Positions 48,507 to 59,682 of a DNA stretch of 64,000 nt are shown piece by piece. Source of the stretch: Astrocystis sublimbata (taxonomy: Eukaryota > Ascomycota > Sordariomycetes > Xylariales > Xylariaceae). A program made the translations under genes and the position numbers. The notes below the pieces were generated by a model. That model worked only from the letters and a program-made list of their open reading frames with translations. It made no database searches and was not told where the DNA came from. The stretch spans positions 620,001 to 684,000 of the forward strand of contig JAJNNY010000005.1 of assembly GCA_022453515.1 (NCBI GenBank), written 5' to 3'. Numbering within the stretch: position 1 is the stretch's first letter; each line of letters starts with the position of its first letter.

Positions 48507-50102
48507 ATGGCGATCTCCGAGGTAGATCGCAACTACAAGACCATGGACTCTGAAGCCAAAGACTTGAAAGTAACCGATGGTGGAGATAGCTCAGGCGGTG
48601 ACAGCATCAACCAAGAAGCAACGACTATAGCCGCGGCTCCGAAACGGTCATGGAAGTCGTACGTTTGGGACACATTCGATAAGTCGCCCGAGGAGCGACG
48701 CTTCTTGTTCAAATTGGACGCTGTCATCCTGACCCTCGCTTCTCTTGGGTACTTCATCAAGTATTTGGACCAAGTCAATATTAATAGCGCTTTTGTCTCT
48801 GGGATGAAAGAAGACCTCAACTTGCGAGGCAACGAACTCAACTACATAACCACAGCATGGACTGTCGGATACGTACTAGGGGAAATCCCAAGGTAAGCTA
48901 TTCTCAATGGTCTCGAAGAACTCACTAACAAATCAAAGCAACATCATACTAACCAAGGTCCGACCGTCAATTTGGATTCCTGCACTCGAGGTCAGTGTCC
49001 ATCTCCCAATCTCTCTGATAGTTGGCTAACTGATAGCCAGGTGGTGTGGTCCGTCCTCACAATTCTCCTTGCCAAAGCCCAGAATGCGACGCACCTATAT
49101 GTCCTCCGGTTCTTCATCGGTCTCGCGGAAAGTGCATTCTATCCAGGCATGCAATACATCATTGGCAGCTGGTACCGGAAAGATGAATTGGCGAAACGAT
49201 CCTGCATCTTTCACTCAAGCGGTTCCATCGGCACCATGTTCTCGGGCTACTTGATTGCGGCAGTATACAGGCTTGAAGGCGTGGGAGGCTATCATGGCTG
49301 GCAATGGCTCTTTATCATCAACACAGTCATCTCATTACCGATTGCAATTGCCGGGTTCTTCCTATTCCCCGATGTGCCCGAAATCACTAGGGCATGGTGG
49401 CTCACGAAAGAAGACGTTGCCATGGCGAACAAGCGAATGGAATTAGAGGGCCGCGCGAAGAGAGGCAAATTCACAAAAGCGACGCTCAAGAAGATCTTCA
49501 CGTCGTGGCATATTTACGCCCTCGTCCTTCTCTACATCTTCTTCAATAACGGAGTCGGCTACGGTAGCCAACCGGCCTTCGCTCTGTGGCTCAAGTCGGA
49601 AGGCTATAACATTACTGCTGTCAACACCTACCCTACCATCGCCTCGGCCGTTGCGGTACTGTTCACATACATATACGCTTGGAGTTCGGATACGGTGTTC
49701 AAAGGCGCAAGGTGGCCCCCGATGGTTTTCGCTGGCACCGTCAATATCATTACGAATACAAGTCTTGCTGTTTGGGATATCCCACGCGGCCTGAAGTGGG
49801 CGTCTTACATTCTTGGACACATCAGCGGTGGAGTGAGCGGGCTTACGTTCGCATGGGCCCACGAGATCTGCGCCGACAACAATGAAGAAAGGGCCTTCGT
49901 CACCGCGTCCATGAACGAACTGGCCTATGTTGTGCAAGCATGGCTGCCACTCATCATTTGGCAGCAAGTCGAGTCGCCGGAATATCAAAAGGGATTCATC
50001 ACCATGGTGTTTTTCGCAGCTGGTATGATAGGTATGGCGTTCACTATCCGCTACCTCTTTCATCGCGAGCTGGCTAGAAAGCGGCAATCAAATGTGGCGT
50101 AG
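48507..50102 (+). CDS. MFS transporter, Dal5/anion-cation symporter family
   Basis: Three exons: 48507-48892, 48939-48990, 49041-50102; introns 46 and 50 bp; 500 codons, 499 residues. After a hydrophilic N-terminus, KLDAVILTLASLGYFIKYLDQVNIN then SGMKEDLNL is the family's first-helix signature, and LRFFIGLAESAFYPG and SWYRKDELAKR its helix 4-5 block. About 12 membrane segments. The Dal5 family (allantoate, Seo1, Liz1-type) moves anionic organic solutes with protons. Pairing with a TauD enzyme suggests sulfonate or a similar carboxylate or sulfonate substrate. Plasma membrane is expected. Confidence 0.9.
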
Positions 50103-51755
50103 CTCAAAAGGCCTGCAATAACAATATATGGCATTGCCCAGCTGTCTTGTATTACTCAATGGCAACCCGGCGCATCATTCCTGATACAGTTGATTTCCGG
50201 GCTGCCTTTTCGCATAATATTAGTCATGGCTCAAATACACATTCGGATCACGTACAAGATATTACAAAGCTCAATTGCGTCCGGGGTCTCTAAGTTGTAA
50301 TTGCTGTGGCTTGTTAAAAGCGGCAATTTTCGGTCAAACTGTGAGATGTTGACATGTTGACTGAGCATTCAACTTTGCAACCCTGAATTTCTTACCTAAT
50401 GTTTCACAATAGTGCTTACGTTGATAGTCTCCTCATAGGCTATTACACAGCAGGACATTTTTACTTAAAGCCATCAATTACTTGCTAGGACTTATTCTCG
50501 GCTTTTGGCATGCTGTAACTCGCCCACGTCATGGGCGATTTAGGGCTTGACTTCGCGAGACGTCACCAGAACAGATTCAGTAACTGATCTCCCGTTGATT
50601 AAGCTAAGACCCTACTTACCCATCATTGCTACAATCGCTATTCAACTATTCCAAATTTAACCTAACGTGACTTTTCTTCATTCAATCACCGACCGCAATT
50701 CAGGAGATAGTTCCCGCTTACTTGAGCAATTGAAAGGCAAAAGGTGTTATGCTAGTCGGACTTCAACTGACCTCTATCTCGCGGATACTCCATGAGGCAT
50801 CCGTGGTGTATCATCAAATACCGAACGCGGCACCTGCATCATTGGGGCGCTAACCCTTCTGCAAGCCGAGGTATCCTGAAGCAACCCCATCGATGGTGGT
50901 CATTTACACTCTCGATGAATGAAGCGGCCACAGAGCCGCATATATCCAAACTTTTTACAATGCAGTGTATTTAATATTGGGGTTTACCTGACGCCACCAA
51001 CTCCTACGTGGCTTCTTTTTCATACGTTCACCACTACTGTCGAACCCGGCGCATTGGACTTCCCAGCAGCAGCTAGCCAGGAAACAACTTGATGGTACAA
51101 AGCTGTGTGCATGCATCATCATCTTGCTTTCACGGGTGGTACCACGGAAATAATACATCCAGCTTGATAGTTCCGGAATACGAGATGACTTCAGACTGAC
51201 ATGCAGCTGTTCACCAACCCAGAGTGACCTCCGATTACACCAAGTAATGACATCTTTAACCCCAGAGAGGTTGTGCGATATGGCAACCGAGCCAGTAACT
51301 ACCACGGCAGCATTGTATATCGCCATAGAATGAGGGTTTTGATTCAACACGTCCGAAATCCGAAGAGCAGATCCATTCCTGGACAGGAAGGTAGCTGCTT
51401 ACTATATGGGAACTTCGGTGTAGGAGCTCCCAGTTGCATTCAGCCCCCTAGTCTTCAGGTCCATGTGAGGCAAGATGCATCTACTTGTCAATAAAAGCCT
51501 TATTGGTAAAAGCAAACTGCTCTAGACCCAAGTGCTACTACCCAGTGATACAGCTGGGGAGACTATATTGTTTGAACCTTGCTAATTGTCCTTACGAAAA
51601 TGTTCTGATTCTATTGTAAGATTACAACATAAGTTCATTCTGCTCGTTGTCTCAAAACCCATATATAAACTGTCCTCCTCCCACATTGATTGAATGAAAA
51701 TCACTGAGCATCAACCATCCCCATTCTTGAAAACAGTCTATCAACTCCATCCAAC
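50103..51755. other. Long intergenic region
   Basis: No gene supported. A 131-codon minus-strand frame (51350-50955) has no motif. The end holds the promoter of the secreted-protein gene. Confidence 0.5.
51662..51669 (+). promoter_or_regulatory. TATA box of the secreted-protein gene
   Basis: TATATAAA lies 94 bp upstream of ATG 51756, followed by a pyrimidine-rich leader. Confidence 0.65.
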
Positions 51756-52408
51756 ATGCATCCTACCTACTATCTTCCTCTTCTAGCCAGTCTAGCAGCT
51801 GCATGTTCTGTGACAGGCAATGTCAAGACCACCTTCTATGGAGTTCCTGACAACGATCCTCCTGGATCCGATGCTATTGCGTTCAGCTGCTCCTCGCGGG
51901 GCTTCCATGCCGGCGGTACCGGAACATTCAGCGACCCTTTGACTTTCGCCTCCAAGCAAGGTGGCGCGTACGGGCAATGTGAAATTGTCTATGCTCCTTA
52001 CTTGAAGAAGTACATCCGCAATGAGGATATCTGCGCAGGATGCGGTGAGTGTCAAGTCTACTTCTTGTGATCAAGAACTTTCCGAAGGTGTCGAAAAACT
52101 AGCAACGCTGACCTTTCCTCTTGTTACAGACACCGGCGAGTGGACTGACATCTTCACCGGCAACTCCAATAGTGGTGGAGATGCCCAAGAAGACTGTGAG
52201 AATCAGCTCACGCCAGACTCGCCACAGAGCGTCATCCGAGACCCGCCTGACAACCTAGAGGTTGACAGTAAGTGATATCTTTCCAATTACCTCTTACAAG
52301 ACTATGAACCGGAGCTGATGTAATAATCCTACAGCCACACCTCTTTGGGATGGTTCCTGCCATACCGGGAATGTCTATCCCAACAACGATCCGAACGGTA
52401 TCTGCTAG
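51756..52408 (+). CDS. Conserved small secreted protein
   Basis: Three exons: 51756-52044, 52130-52267, 52335-52408; 167 codons, 166 residues. Signal peptide MHPTYYLPLLASLAAACS, then KTTFYGVPDNDPPGSDAIAF and GGTGTFSDPLTFAS, KYIRNEDICAGC, IFTGNSNSGGDAQEDCENQL. This pattern (YG.PDNDPPG, AGGTGT..DPLTFA, eight Cys) recurs in secreted proteins of many ascomycetes. The fold may be of the double-psi barrel/expansin-like kind given the early TFYG and CG/DC motifs, but that is a guess. No catalytic residues can be named. Likely extracellular and possibly wall- or host-facing. Confidence 0.82.
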
Positions 52409-53430
52409 TGAAAAAAGTACTGCGATCTCAAACATGCTGTTCCTATACTAGATACAGATGTTTGAACATGGGGGTTGAAACGATGAGACGTATAAGTTAG
52501 CAGGTTTTCAACCAGCGTGTGGTGACAAACTCAGTGTTACTCCAAGAGTACTATTTTCGATTGTAGTAAATTACGTGCTGGATTTCGTGCGCACACGAAG
52601 TAATCCAGCTAATTGATCAATGTTACAAGCACTTAAACAAAATCACAAATTGGCGAATGGCACAAACTGGTCTTAATTGTTCTCTAAACATTATATTTCG
52701 ACTTAGGAAATTGAACAGTTGTAGTAAGTACTGAGAAACACTATATGATGATTGGAACTAATTAAATGAGTGTGATACCGTGTTGGACTCCGGTAGAGTG
52801 TAAGCTCGCGCTTCTTGATTTTCTCAACGTGTGTATATGTGCGCGCGCATGCTAGCTGAGCTACTCTAATAACGACATGCATCCCATGATGATCCTTTTA
52901 CTTGGCCCGGTTATCATCACAAGCGCTTTCCCTAAAACCGGTAGCTCTACTGCTGCCGCCTCTTTTTTGGCCTCATTCCCTGCAGGAGGGAGCCTTCTAT
53001 CGACTCATAATTTCTCTTTCGTTTTTTGGGATGACTCGATGAGCCGTCGGTAGCGGAAATGTCTCCACGATAGTCCGAGTTTTGGGTTTTGGAGATTTCG
53101 GATCTTTCGGTAGATATTCTACGTCATGTGTTAGAATCTCGATGTTGATAGATTATTTTTGGTGTATAAGCACGCGACAACTGAGAATGTGTCACAGTCG
53201 CATGTGATCGCAATTGGTAGGCTGGTTTTCCTTTTCAATTCAACGCACCTCAGCTTTTCGTCTCTTAACGGCCCATATGTCCTCTGGAGTTTGCTATCGT
53301 TGCCGGCGAGAATATGAATCACCCATAAACCGAGGTTCATTGCCACCGCTAGGGTCAACAATACAAAACAGCTACTCATGAAGCAGTGGTTTGCAGGTGT
53401 CTCGGGAGCATCAATACGTATTAAGGCAAT
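52409..53430. other. Intergenic, nothing recognised
   Basis: Includes a TG/CG-alternating stretch (GTGTGTATATGTGCGCGCGCATGC at 52829-52852, able to adopt left-handed form). An 82-codon minus-strand frame at 53379-53131 starts with a hydrophobic segment but has no family match. Confidence 0.45.
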
Positions 53431-54408
53431 TTATGCTCCTGGGACTTGCCAGAAGGGGAAAATAAACGACTCCAGGGGTTGCATACTGGTTATTGTCCTC
53501 CAACTATCGAGACTCTGTGTACCTCTGTGCGTGTCCCATGGGAGTGATATGTACTCCATAAGTCCATTTTCCTTCATCTCGTGGACTAGAGCATCTTCGG
53601 TCTCAGCCCCAGCCGCTGGGGTCGCATTGCTCTCCAAGGGTCTAATCCTACATAAAACCACCTCTTTGGTCGTGACAATGCAACCATACCTAGTTTTTGA
53701 TGCAAGGCAATAGGTGAAAATCTGTCTGATGGGCGACGCAGCTCTGTTCGCTCTCACGTCTTGAATTCCCCATGTGCCATCTCTGTTAAGGAGCTTCTCA
53801 ATTTGGCTACTATGCCATTTACTTGCTGATTTGACCTCTTTTGGGAAAACGCCGCCTGGTTGCAAGCCTCCAGGTAGGGATATCTGAGTAGTTGCAGTGG
53901 GAATCTGATTGAAATCGTCTAGATGAAAACTGGCGCCATCCGGACGAAAGCTTCGATGACTGGAATTCTGCAATCCTATTGCCTCAGGGTCCGCAACTTT
54001 AGGCTGTCCACCTCCTTGCGTAGATGGACCATATAGTGCCCAATATGATGGTTTGAACGCCTCTTCAACAGCTGCTAAAGTCCAATTTATCGTGGGGATT
54101 GTCTGTCGACATAAAAGGTATGAAGTAGAAGCCTCGCTTTGTTCAAAGCACTCAAATTCCATAAGAGGTGGATTTAATACAGAAGAAAACGTCCTTGGTC
54201 TTCGACATTCCTCCATAAGGCGGCCTTCAAAAATCTCTTCTAGAGTTCCAAAGTTGAATTCATGCCAGATTTTGAGCCTTTTTGGGCATTTCCAACGTCT
54301 GTTGTTGGTCAATGCTGCTTTTCTCATGTCTTCTCGAGAGTAAACCTTCGGATTTGCGTTGCTGAGGTGATCTAGGATACAAGATGATGACTTAGGGGCA
54401 GAGGTCAT
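53431..54408 (-). CDS. Uncharacterised fungal protein, possible nuclease-fold core
   Basis: Single open frame of 325 residues from MTSAPKSSSCILDHLSNANP. The N-terminal half is polar and unrecognised. The C-terminal half has GVFPKEVKSASKWHSSQ, ANRAASPIRQIFTYCLASK and TRYGCIVTTKEVVLCRIRP, ending SLPWDTHRG. This order (an E-x-K, then a helix with PIRQ..TY, then RYG.I.T..E.V..R) is common in uncharacterised fungal proteins often found near kinase-like genes, and hints at a PD-(D/E)XK-type core. That reading is inference only. It is divergent from the kinase-like gene at 55371. No signal peptide or membrane segment. Confidence 0.6.
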   Translation of the reverse strand: MTSAPKSSSCILDHLSNANPKVYSREDMRKAALTNNRRWKCPKRLKIWHEFNFGTLEEIFEGRLMEECRRPRTFSSVLNPPLMEFECFEQSEASTSYLLCRQTIPTINWTLAAVEEAFKPSYWALYGPSTQGGGQPKVADPEAIGLQNSSHRSFRPDGASFHLDDFNQIPTATTQISLPGGLQPGGVFPKEVKSASKWHSSQIEKLLNRDGTWGIQDVRANRAASPIRQIFTYCLASKTRYGCIVTTKEVVLCRIRPLESNATPAAGAETEDALVHEMKENGLMEYISLPWDTHRGTQSLDSWRTITSMQPLESFIFPFWQVPGA

Positions 54409-55370
54409 TTTGCTTAATGCTTTTTGCCAAAGAAATTAATTCAAGGACTTAGAGTTATTCTTCTAAGATTATGGGTCAATTCGGAAGTTTCTGTTCAAAG
54501 TTATCTTGGATCCTATGTGATTCGCGATGGCAAGTCTTCAAGAGCATCAAACCACTCATAGCCACGGTTACGACCGTCAGGGTTATTAGTAACTGGTAAA
54601 CACAAAGATGCGTCTTGGGGCTTACCACTGCATCAAGCATTGGGGTAGAACAATGCTGAACAATGCTGACTAGATGCATATATTTTGAGCGAGAAACTGT
54701 AATCAACGATGCATCACGTGCACAATCGTTGCCATATCACACCTGGAGACTGAGAAAGGTTGTACACTTAGCAAAGGAATTAAGTGCCGGATTGGGACGT
54801 CTTTGTTCCCCGGAAACAATTTCAAGCTAACACAGGGTTTTGCGCTGTGATAAAGGGTAATTGATGGCCTCAATGGAAACCAAGTTCTTAATCCGGGTAT
54901 ACTGTTTACCGCGTGATTTGAGGTTTTCATGTTCTTAGAAACGCGTAATGCTGACTGTCCGGATTGCATGACCCAAACCCTATTGTAAGGAAAAGATAAA
55001 GCTATTGTGCAGGTACTTAACTCGAATTGATCTGAAATAGGTAAGCATATGGTATGATATACATATGCGGTGATCGTGCGTTTGAGTATTTCCTTTGGTA
55101 TTCGTCTACTGATTCCTTCCTAGTATCTCATAGGCATACGCTAATATATATACAACGTTCTTGATTATTCATTAAAGTGTCCACAACTTGGAAAAAAAAT
55201 CGTATATTCAGATGACTGTCAGTTGGCTGAGTCAAACCCTCTTGGCTAATACCCCCAAATCAATGAATGCCAACCTCATGAAGAATACATTCTCCCACAG
55301 GCCCTGATATCTCGAAATTTTATCAATATAAAGATACTTTCGTTACTATACGCACGCTATAACAGCAATC
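54409..55370. other. Divergent intergenic region
   Basis: AT-rich, with a TATATATAC stretch near 55144 that could act as core promoter for the plus-strand kinase-like gene. No gene supported. Confidence 0.45.
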
Positions 55371-56204
55371 ATGTCGTCAGATAGGGAATCAACAGCAAGT
55401 TCCTCAGTGGAGCTCGAACCCGACTATATCAATGAGCACCTTCTCTCTGCATCCGAAACACCGCCGTGCGAAGGGCCGAAGCTCCAGGTTTTCCCCTGCA
55501 AAGCAGAGGAGATAGAGTGGTTAGAATGTCTTTATGGAGACGCTAGTTTGTTTGAATATCGCTCATGCCAGGTCTGGAAAGTCAAGATTCGTTCTCGCGT
55601 GTATGCTCTGAAAGTAGTAAGCGAACCCCCTTCAGCCAGCAGGCACTTTCAGCGCATATGCTGAGTGATTATAGTTCAATCCCTTTCATCCTGGTACATG
55701 CAGGCTCGGCCAATCTCGCGCTACGAATGCGAAGATCACAGATGCAACACTTTCATACCACGAGGATCCATTCTATGTTGAATGTCGAGCCTACGCCAAG
55801 TTACAACAAGCGTGCCAGACAAAACGCATGTGGAAACACGTAGCGCGTTGTTATGGCTGGATAGCCTTACCTATAGAAAAGGGTGCCGACGATGGTTTCT
55901 TAGCACAATTGAGAGATCTCTTGTGGGACCAATCCACCAACGAACCCGATGTTCGCAGGTTCCCCTATCTCCTCAGGTTCACACAGGGCACCCCTATCCG
56001 AGCCATCCTGAAAGAGTACGTGGAGAGAGATGCAGCCTTCACCACTGCCGGCCTAAAGAGAATGCTGCGAGGTCTTAAATACATGCACAAACAAGAGGTT
56101 TTTAATCTGGACATCCACAGAATGAATTACAGGAACGAGATGCTTATTGACTTTGGTCAATCTTGTGTATATTCGCACAACCTTTGGGATTCAAAGCCAG
56201 AAGC

Positions 56205-56213
56205 AAAAAAAAA
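56205..56213 (+). other. A9 homopolymer at the kinase-like frame break
   Basis: Nine A residues lie exactly where the reading frame changes from the catalytic domain to the family-like C-terminal block. Confidence 0.8.
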
Positions 56214-56333
56214 TTAAATATATGGGACCTAGAGCAATTTCAAGACATGGTGGACGAGGAAGGGTTTGGGTTGGAGGTTCGAGCGATGCCGAGTTTGGAA
56301 AGAATGGAATCACTGCGGCCCCGGAAAGTCAAG

Positions 56334-56453
56334 GATGTTGATGAAAAGGATGTTGATGAAAAGGATGTTGATGAAAAGGATGTTGATGAAAAGGATGTTG
56401 ATGAAAAGGATGTTGATGAAAAGGATGTTGATGAAAAGGATGTTGATGAAACT
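56334..56453 (+). repeat. 15-bp minisatellite, eight units
   Basis: Eight tandem copies of GATGTTGATGAAAAG (the last ends ACT), in frame with the restored kinase-like C-terminus and coding Asp-Val-Asp-Glu-Lys. The seven first units look identical, so copy number is probably variable. Confidence 0.95.
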
Positions 56454-56659
56454 GGGGATGTCCGGAACCATCTGCGTCGTCCTTCGCAATGACGTCTTTG
56501 ACATCCTCTGCAGTCTCGACAATATCAATGCTTGCATCTATCTCGATTTTCAATGAGCTAAAGGCGGGACATGCGAACATAATGATACATTCCAAAAACG
56601 GTTCTTCATCATCATCACGTTCTTTCTATGTGCCCCATCTACACATGCCATACAGGTAG

Positions 56660-59600
56660 CTAAGAGAAATCGATAGTCCAATCAGCCCCAATCCTAGCCC
56701 CAACCCGTCCAACAACAGCAAAAGCGCCCCGGTCAGCACCTCCCTTGAAGTACTCGATGTTGACAGCAGACTGCTCGCCACCAGCCTCCAACTGCACCTC
56801 CTGCTTTCCAGCCCAAGAAGCCGGAGCACCGACGACGATGATCTTGTCGACAGCAACATGGTGCATCTTCTTCATCCACTCGCCCCTCTCTCTGCTGCTA
56901 GAATCGCGACCCTCAGCATCAACCGAGGTAAGCTTCGATTCCTCAAGCTTGAAGGTGCGATGTATGTAGTCGCCCTTTTGATAGTCGAAAGAGTCGCCGT
57001 CGTCGGTGTATAGCTGGCCCTCGGCAGTGCCGTCCTTACCGACTACAACCACAAGAGTGTAGTCGTCGAACTTCATGAGCTGGGCAGACCGACGAGGAAT
57101 ATCGCGCCGAGGGAAGATATGACCGCCCCGCATGAGGATAGGAATACTCTCAATGGGTGCATCTACTGTCAAAGTCTTACCTTGCGATGTAGAGAGTTGC
57201 TGATAGGTGAAGTAATCGTAGTAGACCTCACTATCAGGGACATAGAGGTCTTGTGTTGTCTTGCCCTGTTCAATTACGGGCTTGACGAGCAGTCCTGTCG
57301 AGCCAACAAAGAACTGGTCGTCGACGGCGAAGCCACTCTCAGTGCCGGGGTGAGTCCAGTACATTGGGCGGATGATAGGGCTGCCATCCTTGTGGGCTTG
57401 GTGGAACGCCGTGTACCAAGAAGGCATCAAGCTGTAACGAAGACGGAGGGCGGAGGTGACGATCTTCCGATGCGGCTCTGCGAGCATGTAAGGCTCTCGG
57501 CGTCTGGAATCGATGTGGGCGTGGCCGCGGAAAAAGGGGTAGAAGGCACCTGCCTGGTACCAGCGACTCTGTAGCTCGGCATCAGGGTTGCCGAAAAAGC
57601 CACCGACATCAGCTCCGGCAAAGGGGAACCCGGAGACTCCCTGGTTGAGAATCATAGGGATCGCCGCTCCCAAGTGTTCCCAATTGGCTTGGTTGTCACC
57701 AGTCCACATGGCACCGACACGCTGTGAGCCCGCATAGAATGACCGAGTAAGGACAAATGGGCGGCGCAGTTCCCCCTTCTTTCGGGACAGGAGAGCCTCA
57801 TACGTGGCATGGTGGAAGGTCAGGCCGTTGATGTTGTGCACATCACGATGTTCCCAAGAGCCGTAATGAAGGTTGTCCTTGGGCATTGTCACCTCAGGCC
57901 CGTTGAAGACAGATGGCTCGTTCATATCGTTCCAGAGCCAGGTGTTCTCCATAGTTCCCTTGAACTTGTCGTACTTGAAAAGAGATTTCCACCACTTGAT
58001 AGCGGATGGGTTGAAGCAGTCGACCCACATTGAAGATCCAGGCCAGCACCAGCCCTCGAAGTCCTTGGACTCCTTGTTCTTGACGGCCAAGCCATTTGAC
58101 TTAAGTTCATCAATGACGGGATAGCTACCAGTGTTCTTAATGTGGGGGTCGATAATGACAACCAGCTGCCTCCCATGAGCGTCCAATTGCTGGCCCATTG
58201 AGATAGGGTCTCTGAACATATCATTGTCCCAGGTGAAGTATTTCTTCTCATGTGTGTACTCAATGTCGAGCCAGATTACATCGTAGGGGATTTGATGACG
58301 GTCCATCTTTCGATCAACCTCTTTGACGTCATCGTCTGATACGTAGTTCCACCGGCACTGGTGGTACCCAATTGAGAATTCCTGGGGCATTGCAGTTGTC
58401 CCTGTCAGCTCTCCATATGCTTTGGTGATATCCTGCGGGGTGGGGCCTAGGAAGACGAAGAGATCCATTACGCCGGATTCAGAAATCCAGTGAGTGTGGG
58501 TGTTGGTTTTACCCCCCTTTCCAAGGTGCAGAGGGTTTGTCGACTCCTTGGCTTTTGTGATATCGATCCAGGTCTCTGCGGCATTGAGCCAAAAGACAGC
58601 TACAGTAGAGTCTTTCTTCTGGGCCTGCATGAGAGGAATGGCTCCATACAGCGTCATCGGACTGTCCAAGATATACTCGAAGACATCCGAGTTGTATAAC
58701 CTGTAGGGCTCTGAGTACGCACCGTCGCCACCCCGAGTTTCCTTCAGCGACAATGGTCCAGCATGCTCAGGAATACCATAAACGTGATCGTAGCCGAAAA
58801 AGGTGACGTCGAGCGCGACGCTTTCGGGTCCACGGGGTTTGGAATCGGTGTTACCGCCAAAGGACTCGTCCCACCAAGTGCTTTCATCGTCACCCTCGGG
58901 CTCAGTGGTGGATTCCTCAGTCTTCTCGGTGTTCTCCTCGCCCTCCTTGTTCTCTTCGGCGGCTGGCTTCTCGATCTTGGGTCGCCAGTGTTCCAGGTTC
59001 ATGAGACCCCGATCATTGAGCTTAAGTTGAGCGGCGCCGTCGCGCTTGAACTCGATGGAGTATGGGCTGAACTTGATGTCGGCTTCGAACGCAGAGTCGG
59101 GACCGTACTGAATCTTGATGCCGGTCTCGGTTTGGTGCGAGACTTTGGCAGCAGCATCCACGGTTGTTCCACCGACAAGGGCCCATTTCTCGGCTTCGTT
59201 ATATCGCTCCTTCCTGGCCTGGCTGTTGTGCCGGAGCTCGATGTTCCTGTCCTGGCGCTTCTTCTCGTCGATGGTTACGCGGGCGGTACCGGACTGGTGG
59301 AAAGCGACGGTGAGAGGAAGCTCGACGGTGGTTCCCTTGTCGTCGACGGTCTTAAGGATAGTAGCGTGGAACAGGCCGTCCTTGAAGGAGGCTTCGGCGG
59401 GGAGGATCGTGTATGGAGCCTGCCATGATGATCCTTGGGCGACGGCCTTGTCGGCGTAGGCTCTGTTTCGCTTACAAAAGCCCGACTGGTGGCATTTCTT
59501 GAAATCGTTCTCTTTGACAGCAGCTACATTGGCGGTGGTGATTAATCAGTGCCCGGGCTTTGGCTGGACAGGAATTGGCAGCCAATAAGGCACATACCTC

Positions 59601-59682
59601 CCAGGGAGAGCAGCGATAGGAAGACGCCTATCGTGCACAGGAGAGCTGCCCAGCTCGAGAACGACTGGCTTGTTGTGCGCAT
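56660..59682 (-). CDS. ROT2: Glucosidase II alpha subunit (GH31)
   Basis: Exon 1 59682-59598, intron 59597-59524, exon 2 59523-56660; 983 codons, 982 residues. Signal peptide from MRTTSQSFSSWAALLCTIGV, then VKENDFKKCHQSGFCKRNRA, the conserved mature N-terminus. GH31 core: YHQCRWNYVSDDDV, VIWLDIEYTH, nucleophile Asp near 561 in WNDMNEPSVF, acid/base Asp near 638 in WTGDNQANWEHL, and FFRGHAH. In the endoplasmic reticulum it trims the two inner alpha-1,3-glucoses from N-glycans after glucosidase I, with a beta subunit that retains it. A Glu-rich insert (EENKEGEENTEKTEESTTEPE) near residues 220-240 is usual in filamentous fungi. Its 3' end faces the kinase-like gene, 167 bp away. Confidence 0.96.

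Larger units (their letters stand above)
55371..56492 (+). pseudogene. Kinase-like (FTA2-type) gene, frameshifted
   Basis: Begins MSSDRESTASSSVELEPDY and reaches VWKVKIRSRVYALKVV (beta-3 Lys of a kinase fold). After an uncertain intron it resumes near 55697 with ITDATLSYHEDPFYVECRAYAKLQ, RCYGWIALP, LRGLKYMHKQEVFNLDIH and EMLIDFGQS, the catalytic-loop and DFG-like blocks. DPFYVECRAY and CYGW are typical of the FTA2-type kinase-like family expanded in filamentous fungi. The frame stops after KPEAKKN because of an A9 run (56205-56213); a one-base shift there restores the expected DLEQFQDMVDEEGFGLEVRA. A minisatellite coding DVDEK repeats follows to the stop at 56492. It may be a pseudogene or a slippage-prone gene; a sequencing error in the A run is possible. 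Confidence 0.6.

Noticed and set aside
58763..59428. 221-codon plus-strand frame opposite glucosidase II
   Set aside because: It is the antisense shadow of a long GC-rich conserved gene.
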